A stretch of DNA of 64,000 nucleotides, from NCBI GenBank assembly GCA_007258455.2, contig VDFB02000003.1:43093986-43157985 (forward strand). Direction: 5' to 3'. Position numbers and translations under genes: made by a program. The DNA is from Sequoia sempervirens (lineage: Eukaryota; Streptophyta; Pinopsida; Cupressales; Cupressaceae). The notes beneath the pieces are model-generated. The model ran no database searches, was not told the DNA's origin, and saw only the letters and a list, made by a program, of their open reading frames with translations. Below, piece after piece: positions 24,336 through 35,900 of this stretch. How positions within the stretch are numbered: position 1 is the first letter of the stretch; each line of letters begins with the position of its first letter.

Positions 24336-25190
24336 CTACAATTGCTTGACAAAAGAAAACATAGCGGTACCATAAGCAGGCTTCCCTTCCCTCCACCAAG
24401 CAGTGATATAATCCTGGAGAGAAGCATCCCTCAACCACATAAGTTGAAACTTAAAGGATGGATTCTTTATCTTTTGAAACTTAGAAGCAGTCAAAAGAAT
24501 TGGCCAGTGATCTGAACCCCTCCAGTCCAAAATCTCTGAGCTAGTAGTCCAACTGTCTGCCATCCAGAAGCAAGAAACCAGAAACCTATCTAATCTTTCC
24601 GCTATCGCTTCCGCCCCACATATCCTATTATTCCATGTAAATAACCCATTGGAAGGGGTGACGTCCACCACCCTCAAGCTTTCAATATTACTTCTTAAAA
24701 GGCCTGCAGAGGGATCGAGCTTGGGAATACCTCCCCGCTTCTCTTCCAAACTTAAAACTGCATTGAAATCTCCTGCCAGAATCCAAGGGAATAGAGGGGC
24801 AAGAGAGCGAACATATCCTATATGTGACCAAAGTAAAGTTTTTCCAATAAAATCAATCGGGGCATAAACATTAGTGAAGAGAAGAATCTCACCAGTTACG
24901 CAACACGTGGCCACCACGGAGATAGTAGATTTGCTAGAAACCCACCAAAGCGGGACCAGCTTGCGAGGATCCCATAAAAGAGCCAAACCCCCAGAACATC
25001 CTTGAGCGCCAATGCACTGACAAAGACATCTAGGCCAAATCTTGGCAGCCGTGTTATGCATCCTATCAATAGATAACTTAGTTTCCTGAATAAAAACCAC
25101 CTCAGGCGAATGAGACTTAATCAAATCCCGAATAGCCTTTTGTCTAGGGATGCTATTCAACCCCCTTACATTCCATGAAAGAACAATCAT
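24336..25190 (-). pseudogene. LINE B ORF2, N-terminal endonuclease
   Basis: AP-type endonuclease (exo_endo_phos family) that nicks the target DNA for reverse transcription. The start is the Met at 25190, within the ATGA that also ends ORF1. Key positions: Asn7 in 'SWNVRGLN', Glu36 in 'IQETKL', Asp141/Asn143 in 'AGDFNAVL', and the terminal 'GSDHWP' (Asp227, His228). All expected catalytic residues are visible. The segment ends after 284 codons in a TAG. The same frame continues into sensible linker and RT sequence, so this is a premature stop within a larger ORF2. Confidence 0.92.
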
Positions 25191-26629
25191 TTCTGATGAA
25201 GAGGGAAGTGGGAATCAATGGTTTTCACAGAACCAGACTCCACTAAAGTCTCTCCCACTAACTTCACCTTTTCCTGGTCTTTCTTCCTCCCCACCTTAAG
25301 AGACTTCTCAGGGGTCTCTTTTCTAATGGTTTTTTGATGAATACCCAAAATAGAAGGGGAACCCTTGCTTTTGCTCTCCTCCTGCCGAACATTTCCGGTG
25401 CAAGCCTTGGTTCGGGCATGAGCAGAACTCTCCTGCAATTCCTTGTCACCACTGGAATCCAACTCCTCAAAAGGTCTCACTGAAATATCTGCGACCATCT
25501 GTACCCCAAGCTCTCTCTCCTGTGGATCAGCCTGAACAACATTGTTCTCCTCCCCACCTATTTCCTTTGCTTCCAAGAGTTCATGGCTAGCCAGCATATT
25601 TGCAATGGTTCCATCAAATTGTTCCAAGTCATCCAACCCATCAAACTTGTTGAAGACCTCATCTGTCTGTCTATCCTTAAAGGTCCTCTTTTGGCCGCGA
25701 CCCTTATTATGCCCTCTTACAGGGATGAAGCCCTCCTTGTCCTCCCTCATAGGGGCCTTCCCTTTATCTTGAGTGTGAGGAGCACTCGCCGGCCCAATTT
25801 TTGAATCCTCTATAGGTTTTGATTTGGGGCACACCCTCTGCAAATGCCCGTATTCATGACAAAAGCGACAACGAAATGGCAACGTTTCATAGTCAAGTTG
25901 TTGGATCCATGAACTTGACCCCAACTGAATTTCGATAGAATCAGGCAAGGGCTTATTCAAATCAATTTCAACACATACCCGGGCGTAGGTAATTACCTTC
26001 TTCTCCATAGTCTGTCTCGAAGGACCAACTGGTTTTCCAAGCTGGCTTGCCACTAAGCTAAAAATGTCCTCCCTCCAGAATTCTAAAGGAAGCCATGGTA
26101 ATCTCACCCAAACCGGGACACGCGAAGGAAGCTCTTCTATAGGATTGAATCCCACATGCCAAGGCTTAATGAAGAGACCCACTTGATTGTAGAAATAGGG
26201 CCCTCCTTCGAAAAATTTATTCCTGTCCGACATGCAAGAAAAAACCACTTGAAAATAGCCATTGGCTGCCAACAAAACATCCATATCCCCCTCGGGAGAC
26301 CACGTACGCCAAGCCCATGATTCCAAAAAAGATAAAGATACCCGAATCCCCAGGAACTTGCAGATCAGAGCATGCTTTGATAAGTAGTTGATATTGTCCA
26401 CAATAGCTTCAGGTTGGATCTCAACAATCGGCCTATTATCGCTCTTAGCAAGGCACCCATTCACCTTTGAGGGCCTAAAGCCTCCAGACAGATGTGAGGA
26501 TTCTCCCATTCCTGATCCGGACTCACCAAAAAAAGGGTTCATATGCAATAGTACCGAAGGACTGCTCCCTGCCACTGCATCCTTGAAAGACAACCCCTTA
26601 CCACTAGGGGAAATCCCGTTTGGAGCCAT
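25187..26629 (-). CDS. LINE B ORF1: DUF4283 / zinc-knuckle RNA-binding protein
   Basis: Intact 480-codon ORF. I chose the Met at 26629 (MAPNGISPSGKG); the upstream in-frame Met at 26722 adds 31 hydrophobic residues encoded in what looks like 5' UTR. Residues about 80-225 form a DUF4283 domain, with 'EGGPYFYNQVGLFIKPWHVG' at 141-160 and a Trp-rich 'VPVWVRLPWLPLEFW'. A CX2CX4HX4C knuckle (CRFCHEYGHLQRVC) spans 254-267. The C-terminal 210 residues are charged and low in complexity, ending in 'GRKKDQEKVKL' and HQK. ORF1 proteins of plant L1 elements bind the element RNA. It overlaps ORF2 by ATGA, which would suit termination-reinitiation. A homologous, broken copy is in LINE A. Confidence 0.92.
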   Translation of the reverse strand: MAPNGISPSGKGLSFKDAVAGSSPSVLLHMNPFFGESGSGMGESSHLSGGFRPSKVNGCLAKSDNRPIVEIQPEAIVDNINYLSKHALICKFLGIRVSLSFLESWAWRTWSPEGDMDVLLAANGYFQVVFSCMSDRNKFFEGGPYFYNQVGLFIKPWHVGFNPIEELPSRVPVWVRLPWLPLEFWREDIFSLVASQLGKPVGPSRQTMEKKVITYARVCVEIDLNKPLPDSIEIQLGSSSWIQQLDYETLPFRCRFCHEYGHLQRVCPKSKPIEDSKIGPASAPHTQDKGKAPMREDKEGFIPVRGHNKGRGQKRTFKDRQTDEVFNKFDGLDDLEQFDGTIANMLASHELLEAKEIGGEENNVVQADPQERELGVQMVADISVRPFEELDSSGDKELQESSAHARTKACTGNVRQEESKSKGSPSILGIHQKTIRKETPEKSLKVGRKKDQEKVKLVGETLVESGSVKTIDSHFPLHQK

Positions 26630-27040
26630 GCAAGGCCTGAGACAAAAACCCCAAAAAACCCCAACAACCCAAAGCACACCAGAGAAAAACACAGAAAATA
26701 AAACCCAGCCTCCCTCCACCAAGTTTCAAACACCACAATAAACCGTAGCCCCCACAGATGCAAGAACACCCCCCAATCACCACATGCAGAGCGCAAAACG
26801 CACAGGTTAGAGCAGAAAAAAATTTGCAGAAAGCACCAGAAACCAGAAAAGGCGTGGCCACCCAAGCCACAAACCCTGCGCACCCGAACACCCCCTCCAA
26901 TCTGCCACCAACATAGAAGAAACAAAGCACACGGCGCAACAAGGGCAGAGAAACCCTACCCTGCGCGCGCGCATGCACCAGTCCGCAGCGACGCCATTCC
27001 CCTCAGTGACCTTTCTCTTAATCAACACTTGCTAATAATC
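26630..27040 (-). promoter_or_regulatory. LINE B 5' UTR / internal promoter region
   Basis: The 411 bp before ORF1 are markedly more GC-rich than the surroundings, with a GCGCGCGCGC run at 26963-26972 (minus-strand sense likewise). LINEs carry an internal promoter in their 5' UTR; no specific element can be named from the sequence. Confidence 0.55.
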
Positions 27041-27057
27041 GCATCTTGATCAATGTT
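27041..27057. repeat. LINE B target duplication, right copy (17 bp)
   Basis: Identical to 20748-20764. Immediately right of it the copia-like internal sequence resumes (CATCAGACTATTGG), matching 19815 onward in the left unit. Confidence 0.92.
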
Positions 27058-27576
27058 CATCAGACTATTGGTATCTATATTTTTTACTTTTATCTTGCAT
27101 GGTTGAGTAGTGTTGTTGGGGTCACTCATGTAGATTCATGTGCCATTTGTATCTTCAACTTCTAGATATTTGACTTTATTTTCCATCTGATTTGAGTAGT
27201 TTCATTGGGGAACTCATGCAGATTCTTGTCTTCTTGATCCTAATTATCATTTTTTTTAGAGGAGGTTCTTCATTACAACACTATAGTATTCATCATTCGA
27301 CAGTTGTCTATGGATTCTTCGTGCTTCAACGATGTTCTTCATGTTCCTATTATTTTTTGGGACATTGTTTTGGAGGCTTCTTATTCCTTCATTCACCTTT
27401 CTCCCTTTTGGAGAGGAGTTTTTCCCATGAGGTTTTCTCCTTTTCTCCAATTATAAGAGATTAGATTGTTTGTACATGGGTACCTCATCAAGCCTTGCTT
27501 TTTAGGACCCATCATGCATTATTTTATTTTGATGTATTCAATTTTTAGGGTTTTTAGCTACTCCATAAGTTTTTAC

Positions 27577-27586
27577 TCAAGGGGGG
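27577..27586 (+). other. Polypurine tract of the copia-like element
   Basis: TCAAGGGGGG lies directly before the right LTR (TGTTAGAG). The left LTR has a weaker AATTAAGGGTGAG at the same place. Confidence 0.7.
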
Positions 27587-27934
27587 TGTTAGAGTAATCA
27601 TGCATTAACTAATAATTAATATTTAATTGATTATAAGCTAATTTCACTTCATGCACTTAAGCTAAAATTAGTGATTTTTTCTGCTACTAGAGTGAGCTAT
27701 TATTAGATCATTTTGTCCCATCACATAGGATGATGACACTTGTCATGATCTAATCCCTTTATTATTTAGGGTTTACTCTTATAAGCACTCTCCATTGTAA
27801 CTCTAAGAAAGATTTTCATTTTGTAAGTTGTTTTTGTTGAGGATATAGAAAATCATTGTTTGTAGCTCTCTTGTGTGGAAGGTGTTTTTGTTAATTGGTT
27901 GATCACGTGTCTCGTGTTATTCACAATTCTAACA
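27587..27934 (+). repeat. Copia-like LTR, right copy (348 bp)
   Basis: Begins TGTTAGAGTAATC and ends ACAATTCTAACA. By eye it differs from the left copy mainly by substitutions and small indels. Confidence 0.85.
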
Positions 27935-29789
27935 GAAATAACATACTCAATAATGTATTCATTATATCCTTGGGCATACTCAACTAAAATAGCAATGATT
28001 TCTCTAAGACCCATGTTTATTTTGAATTGCTTTAAAAATTATTCTTCCTACCTATATTATCCTTCTTGTCTTGATATTATGCTTATGTTGAAGGATGTTT
28101 TTAAGAATTGATTAATTAAATAATAGTAAATCTTGTATTTTCATACTCTATGATGATATCATTATTGAAATTATAATATTAAATTGTGGATTATATAATA
28201 TTGGTTCATTTTACTATTTTCTTTGACTATTACTACATATTGGGTAGATGAGTGTAATGCTTGACTTGAGTGTGTAGGAATAGGTAAAATCATGTTGTTG
28301 ATTAATCAAAGATAATATGCATATTTTATTTATTTATGTTTTCCTATAGTACTCATCTTAGATAAAATGATGTGATGGATATGTGAAACCAATAATCCTT
28401 ATTTGACTCCAGTGTGATTTTGGATCCCTATCATGTAATCCTAGTAACTTTATTCCATTCTTGCATATTTTTTAGTTATTTTCTTAGGTGCATTTTAGTT
28501 TCTATTAGTAAAATTAATTTAATGTCTTAGTGAAATGTTAGAATGCATTTAAAGTGTTAAGGGGGACATTTGGAATTACAATTGGAAATTTAATTATATT
28601 TTTAAAATTTATTTTTATGTTTTTATTTAAAATATAAGTGGCTTTCATGTTGATGATGTTAAATTTGAGTCAAAGTAAGAGGATTTAAATACACAAAAAG
28701 TGATAAAACTCAAACTCAAACAATATATAAACCTTTAGTTAGAGAAAAATGGAAGCTAAAGAACAATTCAAATGTAAGAAAACAAGAATATTTTAACTCC
28801 ATTTGACCTTGTTGATGTGCTCCAATGTTGAATGATTGTGTACTAATTCAATGTGGATACTCTTTACTTGATATTACCCAATTCGGTAGAATATAAGTAC
28901 TATGAATGATGTACTATGACGTCCTTTCGGTAAGCCTTCTTAAATAGAATTTGCATTTTTGACATGGAGGGCTCAGATTGAAGGATGAAATTAAGGGCTA
29001 GCATCCCTTTGCATGGATGTGAATCTTGATAAGTGGCAAGAGGAGATAAGATATTCTTGATGAAGGGATGAAATTTCCTTAAAGTGTAGGATAAAGGGAT
29101 ACACAAGAAAGTTGGAGGAGTGGAGGAGGTAAGTGGAGGGTGGAGATGAAATATAAGGTCAATATTTCTCTATGTTGCATTCTCACACATCTATGAGAAA
29201 GGAGTGGCTTGAGGAGGAATGTGTGAAGCTGGGGGACCCAAAATTTTCCTTGGATTTGAAATGAATGGTGGAGATTAGAGGAATTTTTTCTTTTTCTTTT
29301 AGTGGTATGAGTTGGATAGGGGTTGATTAATTAACACAACCAATTAAACCAGTATGTATTATTTAATAGAATATTTAGAGGATGGTTTGTGATTGAGTTG
29401 AGGGGGATGTTTTTTAGGTGTGAGAGGTGTGTGGGGGTTGGTAGCTTGAGCCATTGCTATTATGGATTGAGGAGACCTTTTGGTAGAAATTAGGTGTGGT
29501 TAGTTTTTTTTGCTACTCTTATTTCTTCTACTTTCTAGTCAAGGTTTTTGGGTTGGAGTTTTCCCTTCAACATTTATTTTTATTTACTTTCTCCTTTTTT
29601 GGGTTTTGGTGTTGGTAGTTGATATGGTAGATTTTGGGGGCCAAGTAACCCCCAAATTATGTCATTCAAAAGTAATCCTAACATGGATTCATCTTCTTCA
29701 TCTATTCATGTCAATATGGCTCATTTTTGTTGCATGTAATGAAAGAATCTAGATTAGAGCAATATGTGGGGCCTTATATAAGACCCAAT
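27935..29789. other. Intergenic stretch, no gene seen
   Basis: AT-rich, with only short frames (up to 80 aa). None shows a domain. The right end may include the 5' UTR of LINE A, but no clear start is visible. Confidence 0.5.
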
Positions 29790-30659
29790 GGTTACTTGGA
29801 AAAAAGAAAAGATTGACCTATATTGGTGATTAATATGGAAACTATTACATGTATAATGTCTTCTATTTGGCTGAGCATGATCTAATATACAAATTTATGG
29901 ACCTTTATATCTCCTTCCCTTTTCTAGAAGACTAGGCTAGAAGGAAGTGAAACCCAAAAGGAGATATGGAAATTATTTTAACTACAAATAGATACTTCAT
30001 CATGATTTTTTCTGGAATAGTAGATCATAAATCAAAATTTGAAGGTGGACCCTATTTTGATAATCAAGTAGGATTGTTTATCAAACCCTAACATGTAGGG
30101 TTTGATCTAGTGGAAGAACTCCCATCCAAGATCCCCTTTGGAGTTGCCTTCTTAGGCTTTTGATGGAGTTTTGGAGATAGGAAATTTTATAGTCCATAGC
30201 AACTATTATTGGGAAACCTCAAGGTCCTTCTTGCCATACTTTGGACAAAGAAAATACTTTTCTTGACTATGCATGGAAATCAACCTACACAATCCTCTTC
30301 CCGAGTCTATGAAAATCAAGGTGGGTAGTATGAATTGGATCCAAGAAGTTGATTATGAAGGATTACCCTTTTATTGTTGAGTATTTCATGGTTATGGATA
30401 TTTATAGAGATTTTTTTTTTAAATTGGGGCCCAAAATTTCTAAGAAATCTCATAAGACAATGACTTCTAGCTTCATGTCATAAAGGAAAACCCCAATCCA
30501 ATCTTATGAGCTAGATGAAAATGGATTTATCCTAGAAAAATATCACTCAAAGGGGAATTATTTGAACCACCATCATAAGGATTCTTCTAAAGGAGTATCT
30601 AGCAATAGAATTGATGTTCTAGGAAACTTTGAGGACATGAATACAATGGAGCATGACAT
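29790..30659 (+). pseudogene. LINE A ORF1, left half of a split LINE
   Basis: A decayed relative of LINE B ORF1 on the plus strand. Matching blocks in order: 'YLAEHDLIYKFMDLYISFPFLE' region near 29860-29925 (LINE B has YLSKHALICKF), 'GDMEIILTTNRYF' (about 29957), 'FEGGPYFDNQVGLFIKP' (30040-30090), 'HVGFDLVEELPSKIP' (30094-30138), and 'ESMKIKVGSMNWIQEVDYEG' near 30305-30360. Several stops and shifts break it. It ends where the 25-kb element begins, within the charged C-terminal region. The rest of this LINE is found 25 kb away, at 55868. Confidence 0.8.
30655..30659. repeat. Probable target duplication of the 25-kb element, left (GACAT)
   Basis: GACAT precedes the left LTR and AACAT follows the right LTR (55863-55867): four of five bases match. 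One later mutation would explain the mismatch, given the age of the element. Confidence 0.7.
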
Positions 30660-31175
30660 TGTTGTACCTATAGCACACACACCCTATTTAGAATAGAACC
30701 CCCTCTCTCCTTTCGCCTTCGCCAGGTCACTTTTTTTGTTTTCCTCATTTTGTGTGCCCCTATTTTTTAGCTTCAAGTGGTCAGGAGCCCTAAAGTCACC
30801 ATTCTCTAGTTGACCAAAACTTGCCTCCCTAAAATTTTCTAAGGCCCCTGTGAGGGTTCCCATGCAGACTTCCCTTAGTCCTTTGCTTTGGCATCGTCCA
30901 AGTCTTGTGGCTCCGCAGCTATGGGATTCCTTTTGCACCTCGCCATTCTCTGTTCACTGTTTAAACTATGGTCGACCTAGGGCATCTGCTTGCATGGTGG
31001 GTTCCACACTCTTCCCTACCGATTATCTCTCAGCCGCCAATCAATGATGAAGCCTTGGGTTCTTTCTATGTTGCACACTCTATGCTTCCTACCGCCGATT
31101 CATCGTTTCTCGTGCCCAACAACTCCATCAGTCGTCGTACCTTCATTTATTACAAGTCATAAATGAGGATTTTCC

Positions 31176-31184
31176 TATAAATAG
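31176..31184 (+). promoter_or_regulatory. TATA box 1 (5' LTR)
   Basis: TATAAATAG about 516 bp from the LTR start, upstream of the LTR coding region. Conserved in the other LTR at 48716-48724. Confidence 0.65.
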
Positions 31185-31319
31185 GCACTATGACCTGTCA
31201 TTTTCACACTAAAAAAATGGAAATTTGTTAGAGAAAACAACGATCGAACCTCCTGCACCTGCATTGCCCTTGCCCAACCCAAGATTCAGATTATCATCAA
31301 ATTTCTTGTGCTCTTCCAG

Positions 31320-32939
31320 GTATGTCCATCACCCTCGGGACCTTGAATGAGTATATGATGCAATTGCGGCTTCTAAAATGATGAATAAATCTTTAAGGTG
31401 AACTGTTTAAACCCCCTTACAACATTCGGCGACCATCTTGGCAGTCTGCCCTGCATCAAAATCCTTTGGAAACTTGTTTAAAACATTAAAATGATGCTCT
31501 TACATTAATGCAAAACCTAGCCTTATTTTTTCCATTCTTCACGTGGCGACAACCTCTTTGTGGCCCACAAAATTGTCACTGTTGTCTAAGTAGGAACCCA
31601 AAACAACAAAATGTTGAATAAAATCTAAGTTCCAAACCCAAGTCTTTAAGCTTTTGTGGGTCTGCTAATGCAGATTGCCACATGCAGGTGGCCCCCATCT
31701 CACATTCATTCTCAAACAACCTTCCTTTACCTGCATCCTGCATCGCAGGTCCCACTAAAACCATTTCCTCGCATGAAAAAATGAAGTCTTAGTCTATGGG
31801 CCATCTCCTGTGGGTCACCACCCGTGGCTTGCCATCCCATGGATGTCGTTCCCTAACGGATAGGCCATCGCTTCAATTCACATGGTGGGTCACGCTACTT
31901 TGACGACCATTCCCAATTTATATGAACAAGCACTAAGCCAAGTATTTCTAGTGGGTCGTCCCTTGTGGACCTCCGTTTGCTCTTTGCCATCACTTTAATG
32001 CCACTCAATAATGGCTATGCCATTGTGAACTTCATGGACCTCTACATTGTCTCAAGTTGGTAAACGAAAATTCTAAGGTAAAACCCTTCATGTAGGCTAA
32101 TCCCTTCAAGGGTCTGTCTATGAACTGCCCCGCCTCCTTCGCCATTCCTTTACATCCGAGAAACTCCATCCACCTGCGTTGCGGACTCCGCTCGGGTCGT
32201 GTCCTTTCAGGACTTCAAAGAAAAAAACTAAAGATGGTAGCCATGCAGACCCTTCCTTGCGAGCTGTCGTCTGTGGCCTGTTGTTGCTTGATTCTCATTT
32301 GTTAACGGTGGTATCATCCCTTTCACCCGTGGTGTGGATTTCGCGCCCTTCTCCGTCAACCAAGCTCATCTTAGAAAAGATAACTAACTTTAAGTGTCTT
32401 ACGGCTCCGTCTATGCGGACCACCATCTCCCCTTCATTGTTCCTAACGACCATCATACAACGGTCATCTGTCGGTTCCCACCTACATGCCTCCAAGTGAT
32501 CAAAATTGAGTAAGATAACTCATGCCACCCTGACCGCCCGTGGGTCCCACACTACGGAGCTCCCCATGTGAGCTTCCATGCCCTACTCGCCATTTCTTAA
32601 TGGCAAAACTTGAATGACCATGAAGCCTCCTGCCTCCACACACCTCAAGCGTGCACAGGCATAACGACCAACCACGTGACTCTAAAGACTTTATAATTGA
32701 TCTCCAAATGTGCCAAGCTTCCTTCTGAAGACTTTGACTGCAGGAGGTTTTCTACAGGTCACTATGAGCCCGACGTGTCGTCCTGCTCCTAATCACTCCT
32801 AACAGCCTCCAGCCCATGGAAATCCACATCCCTAGATCCATATTCCTATATATGATCCGAACGATCTTCGAACGATGAATATAGATGGGTTTTATGATCT
32901 TGTAAAGATAAATTGTTGGATCTAACCCTCGTTTTGTAG
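31320..32939 (+). other. Candidate intron upstream of the LTR ORF (5' LTR)
   Basis: A good donor (CAG at 31317-31319, then GTATGT) lies about 135 bp after TATA box 1. A good acceptor (CTAAC, then TTTTGTAG ending at 32939) lies 30 bp before the ORF's Met at 32970. Both signals are conserved in the other LTR (48858 and 50458). This suggests a spliced LTR mRNA, but it is inferred from short motifs only. Confidence 0.4.
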
Positions 32940-32969
32940 GATTTAAACTAATGCTTCCCTGAGTTTCAT

Positions 32970-35900
32970 ATGAATGCACTTACTACATCTTTTTATGAAG
33001 AATTTATGGAATTTTCTACTGGTCCATCAGGGAAGTCTACCAAGAAAGAGAAAGGAAAGAAGCCTGCAAAAACACCGAGAGGGAAAGAGGAGAAAGATGA
33101 AATGAAGTACCAATTCCCTGGGGTGGAGTGCACCTCCAAGATCACCTCCACCCAGGATTCTATATCAGATACAAACCTCAGGCATGTGGATATAGATGAG
33201 TTTCGATGAATGGTAATGATTCACCCTACAACTGAGAATGCACGAAAAATTAGAAAAGAGTGGTCTTGCTAAGGTAGCCGGCTTCCCTCCCATGCTTGTG
33301 GCCCTAGAGTTAGTTATCGTCTGCAGGGAATGCTATCACAATAACAGAAAGATCATTGACCATGAAGGAAGAGTACTAGCTGATTTATTTTCCAAATCTA
33401 TAGGTCAGACGTTCCATATTCCTACAGTCGATGTTACGAAGGAAACAGAGAAGGAATATGCCAAAAATATGTGGAAGACAGACCCTCTAGCATGCAATAA
33501 ACTGATCAACTAGAATTGGTTGGAGGAAAAGAGGGGCAGTTCCACCAAGGTGCCACAAGAGCTATTCAGAAGTGACATCCATGAGGAGTACAATAACTTG
33601 GTCACTCTACTAAGCAGTGTAATGGGCTTCCCCATTGTTTCCTTCTTTTAGGAATGGATGTTCTACTTCATCAAGGAGATCATCTGTGGTAAAACAAAGT
33701 TCCACTGGGTGAAGATCATCAGTGACAACATACATAACCAGCTTATGGTTGTAAAGAAAACGTCCAAGTTCTACATGACCTCCTACTTGGTGTACCTCCT
33801 AGTAGAGAAATTACCATAGAAGGGCCTCTTTGTTGAAAATAACCTAGAACCTAGGAGAGGAGACCTCAAAGTATATGACCGCTACCCTTAGTTGCAATAA
33901 AAAAACTTCAAGATGAAATACTAGAGGGTAAATGATTCCTTTATTGGGAAAATATTTAGACTCCTTGGGGGAGACTTTAAAAGAAGAGTGTCTCACAACG
34001 CCAGAGCCTTCATGCTATGGTTTGGGTATCTGTTCATACAGTTCCCAAAATTTACATACATTAGAACATAGGGGTTCTCTAAGAGGCCTTATAAGTTGTG
34101 GCGCTAGCACAACAACCACATGATCCTGTTAGAGGTTTCTCAACAACTATAAAAGACCCATGCCCTATTGAGTGACAAACACAGAGCATAGATCCCATAT
34201 CCCTTGAACTTTAGGCAAGGAATGTATGCCTATCCTACAGCCCAGTGCACAAAATATTCGGAGAAGGAGTCGGTAGACTACAATCTATACCTTCACAGAA
34301 CTCGAGGGAGAATGGACCCATATGGAAAATTAAAGAAATGGGTCAGGGGACAGTATGCTCATTTTCCTCATGTTGAAGATTTCTGGGCCAATTGTCAAGA
34401 TGATAAAGAAGTGTGGATGAGACAATATATGAGGCTGACAACCTAATTTGTGAGGTCAATAAATCTATTTTTGGTACCCAACCAAATAGTAGAAGAAGAT
34501 GATACAATTGTTGATGAGAGGTTCAATGCTGTGGCCAACTTGTCACTACCGTTGATAGACTGGGATGAAGAAGAGGCCACTAACCTCAATATAGTGACAC
34601 AATTAGCTGAAAACCAGACAAGACATAGGGTAGATGCCCAAATTGCTTAGCTAAAAGTGCAAGGTGCTTTACTAACTTATGGTGAGCTCAAGGATGAGCT
34701 CATGAGTGAAACTAATAGTGGAGCAGCTGCTGCCCCAAAAAAAGAAGTCCCCAAATCCTGTCCAACAACAAGATCAAAAAAAAAGGAAGGATGTTCCTGA
34801 GTGCAATCCCAAGCACAAAGTGTACACTTGGAAGATTGTGGAGGGAGAATCTTCGAAGAAAGTAAAGAAAATAGGAGGGTTTGTAAGTGAAATTCCTACA
34901 ATTTAGGAGGACCCCCAACATGAAGGAGAAGAAGAAATTGAGCTGCCATGATCACCACCTGCCACATCCACTCTCGCTACTACTGATATCATTTCCACTC
35001 CTCCACCTCCTGCATCTTAGGCACTGCCTATTTCATCTCCACCCGCTGTAGACATTTCAGTTCACCTCGCTTCCACATCACCAACAACCCCTTTAATGGT
35101 ACTGGATTCCTCCTTGGCCACTGCATCCCTGTCGCCCTCCTCTCTACCTCCTCCATTTCCTACTCTATCTGCCCAAATGCATGCAGTTTCCACTACTACT
35201 ATGCCACCACTCACTCTTCCAGATGCTTTTGCAAAGTACATGCAAGGTAAACTAACTGAGATCTTTGGGGTGATAATGAATCCTACAGTTCAATATTTAA
35301 AGGCCCAGATTGCTGCTGGCCTACCTCTTCCTCCACCACCTACAAAGCCACCAAAGATGGAGGATACTATGCAAATATATAAAGAAATGGAGAAGCGCAA
35401 AGGGAGGTCGCTAAAGGCATAATTGAAGAGCCCAAGGACCCTTTCAAATATGATTATTTTGAACATCCATAGGGCAGGTTAAACATAAACTTGGATAAGA
35501 TGGCGTCTGATGAGGAAAGGTCATACTCTTCAAAGGAGCATATTGAGGCTCTTAACCAAAGATACATAATAGAAAACTCAGATCAAGAGTTAGAAGAGGA
35601 GTTTTCCCAGCAGCTCAAAGATGTAGGTAAAAACACTAAATCTGAGGAGCACCATTCTAAAGAGAAGATTGAAACTGATGTCAATGTAGAGATAGTCGAA
35701 GAGCCTCCACTAATTGGCTAAGAAAAGGGCCGCATTCAGGAAGAAGAAGTGCATCCTTAAAAGGAGGGTGAAGAGAAGGAAAAAGGAAAAAAAGATGTAC
35801 CGAAGAAGAGCCTCGAGCCTAAGCATCATGCCGAGCTCAAACAAGAAGAAGGGAAGGCATCCCAAAAGGAAGATCTCACTGAAGAAAATACAACCTCCAC

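Larger units (their letters stand above)
20765..27040 (-). mobile_element. LINE B: full-length L1-type retrotransposon (6.3 kb)
   Basis: Both ends are defined: a poly(A) tail (plus-strand T-run ending at 20777), an AATAAA signal (minus strand, 20793-20798), and a perfect 17-bp target duplication. Reading leftwards it has a GC-rich 5' UTR (27040-26630), ORF1 (26629-25187) and ORF2 (25190-20887). The two ORFs overlap by ATGA. ORF2 has one in-frame stop and one 1-nt frame change; otherwise the domains and catalytic residues are present. It landed inside the copia-like element just after its primer site, so it is younger than that element. Confidence 0.95.
19802..27934 (+). mobile_element. Copia-like non-autonomous LTR element, tandem internal-LTR-internal-LTR
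   Basis: The sequence 19802-20704 is repeated at 27044-27934. Each copy consists of about 540 bp of internal sequence followed by a 350-360-bp LTR with TGTTA...TCTAACA ends. The left LTR is followed by an initiator-Met-type primer site; the right LTR is preceded by a polypurine tract. Without LINE B, the internal region between the two LTRs would be only about 0.6 kb and non-coding, like a TRIM. The extra internal copy to the left suggests unequal recombination between elements. No 5' LTR for the left unit was found. Confidence 0.7.

Noticed and set aside
26539..27028. Three overlapping Cys/Gly/Trp-rich minus-strand ORFs
   Set aside because: They lie in the GC-rich 5' UTR and ORF1 start of LINE B in other frames and have no coherent domain.
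32179..32499. 106-aa plus-strand and 66-aa minus-strand ORFs in the GC-rich LTR segment
   Set aside because: Not conserved in frame in the other LTR; the region behaves as non-coding or intronic sequence with decayed CpGs.
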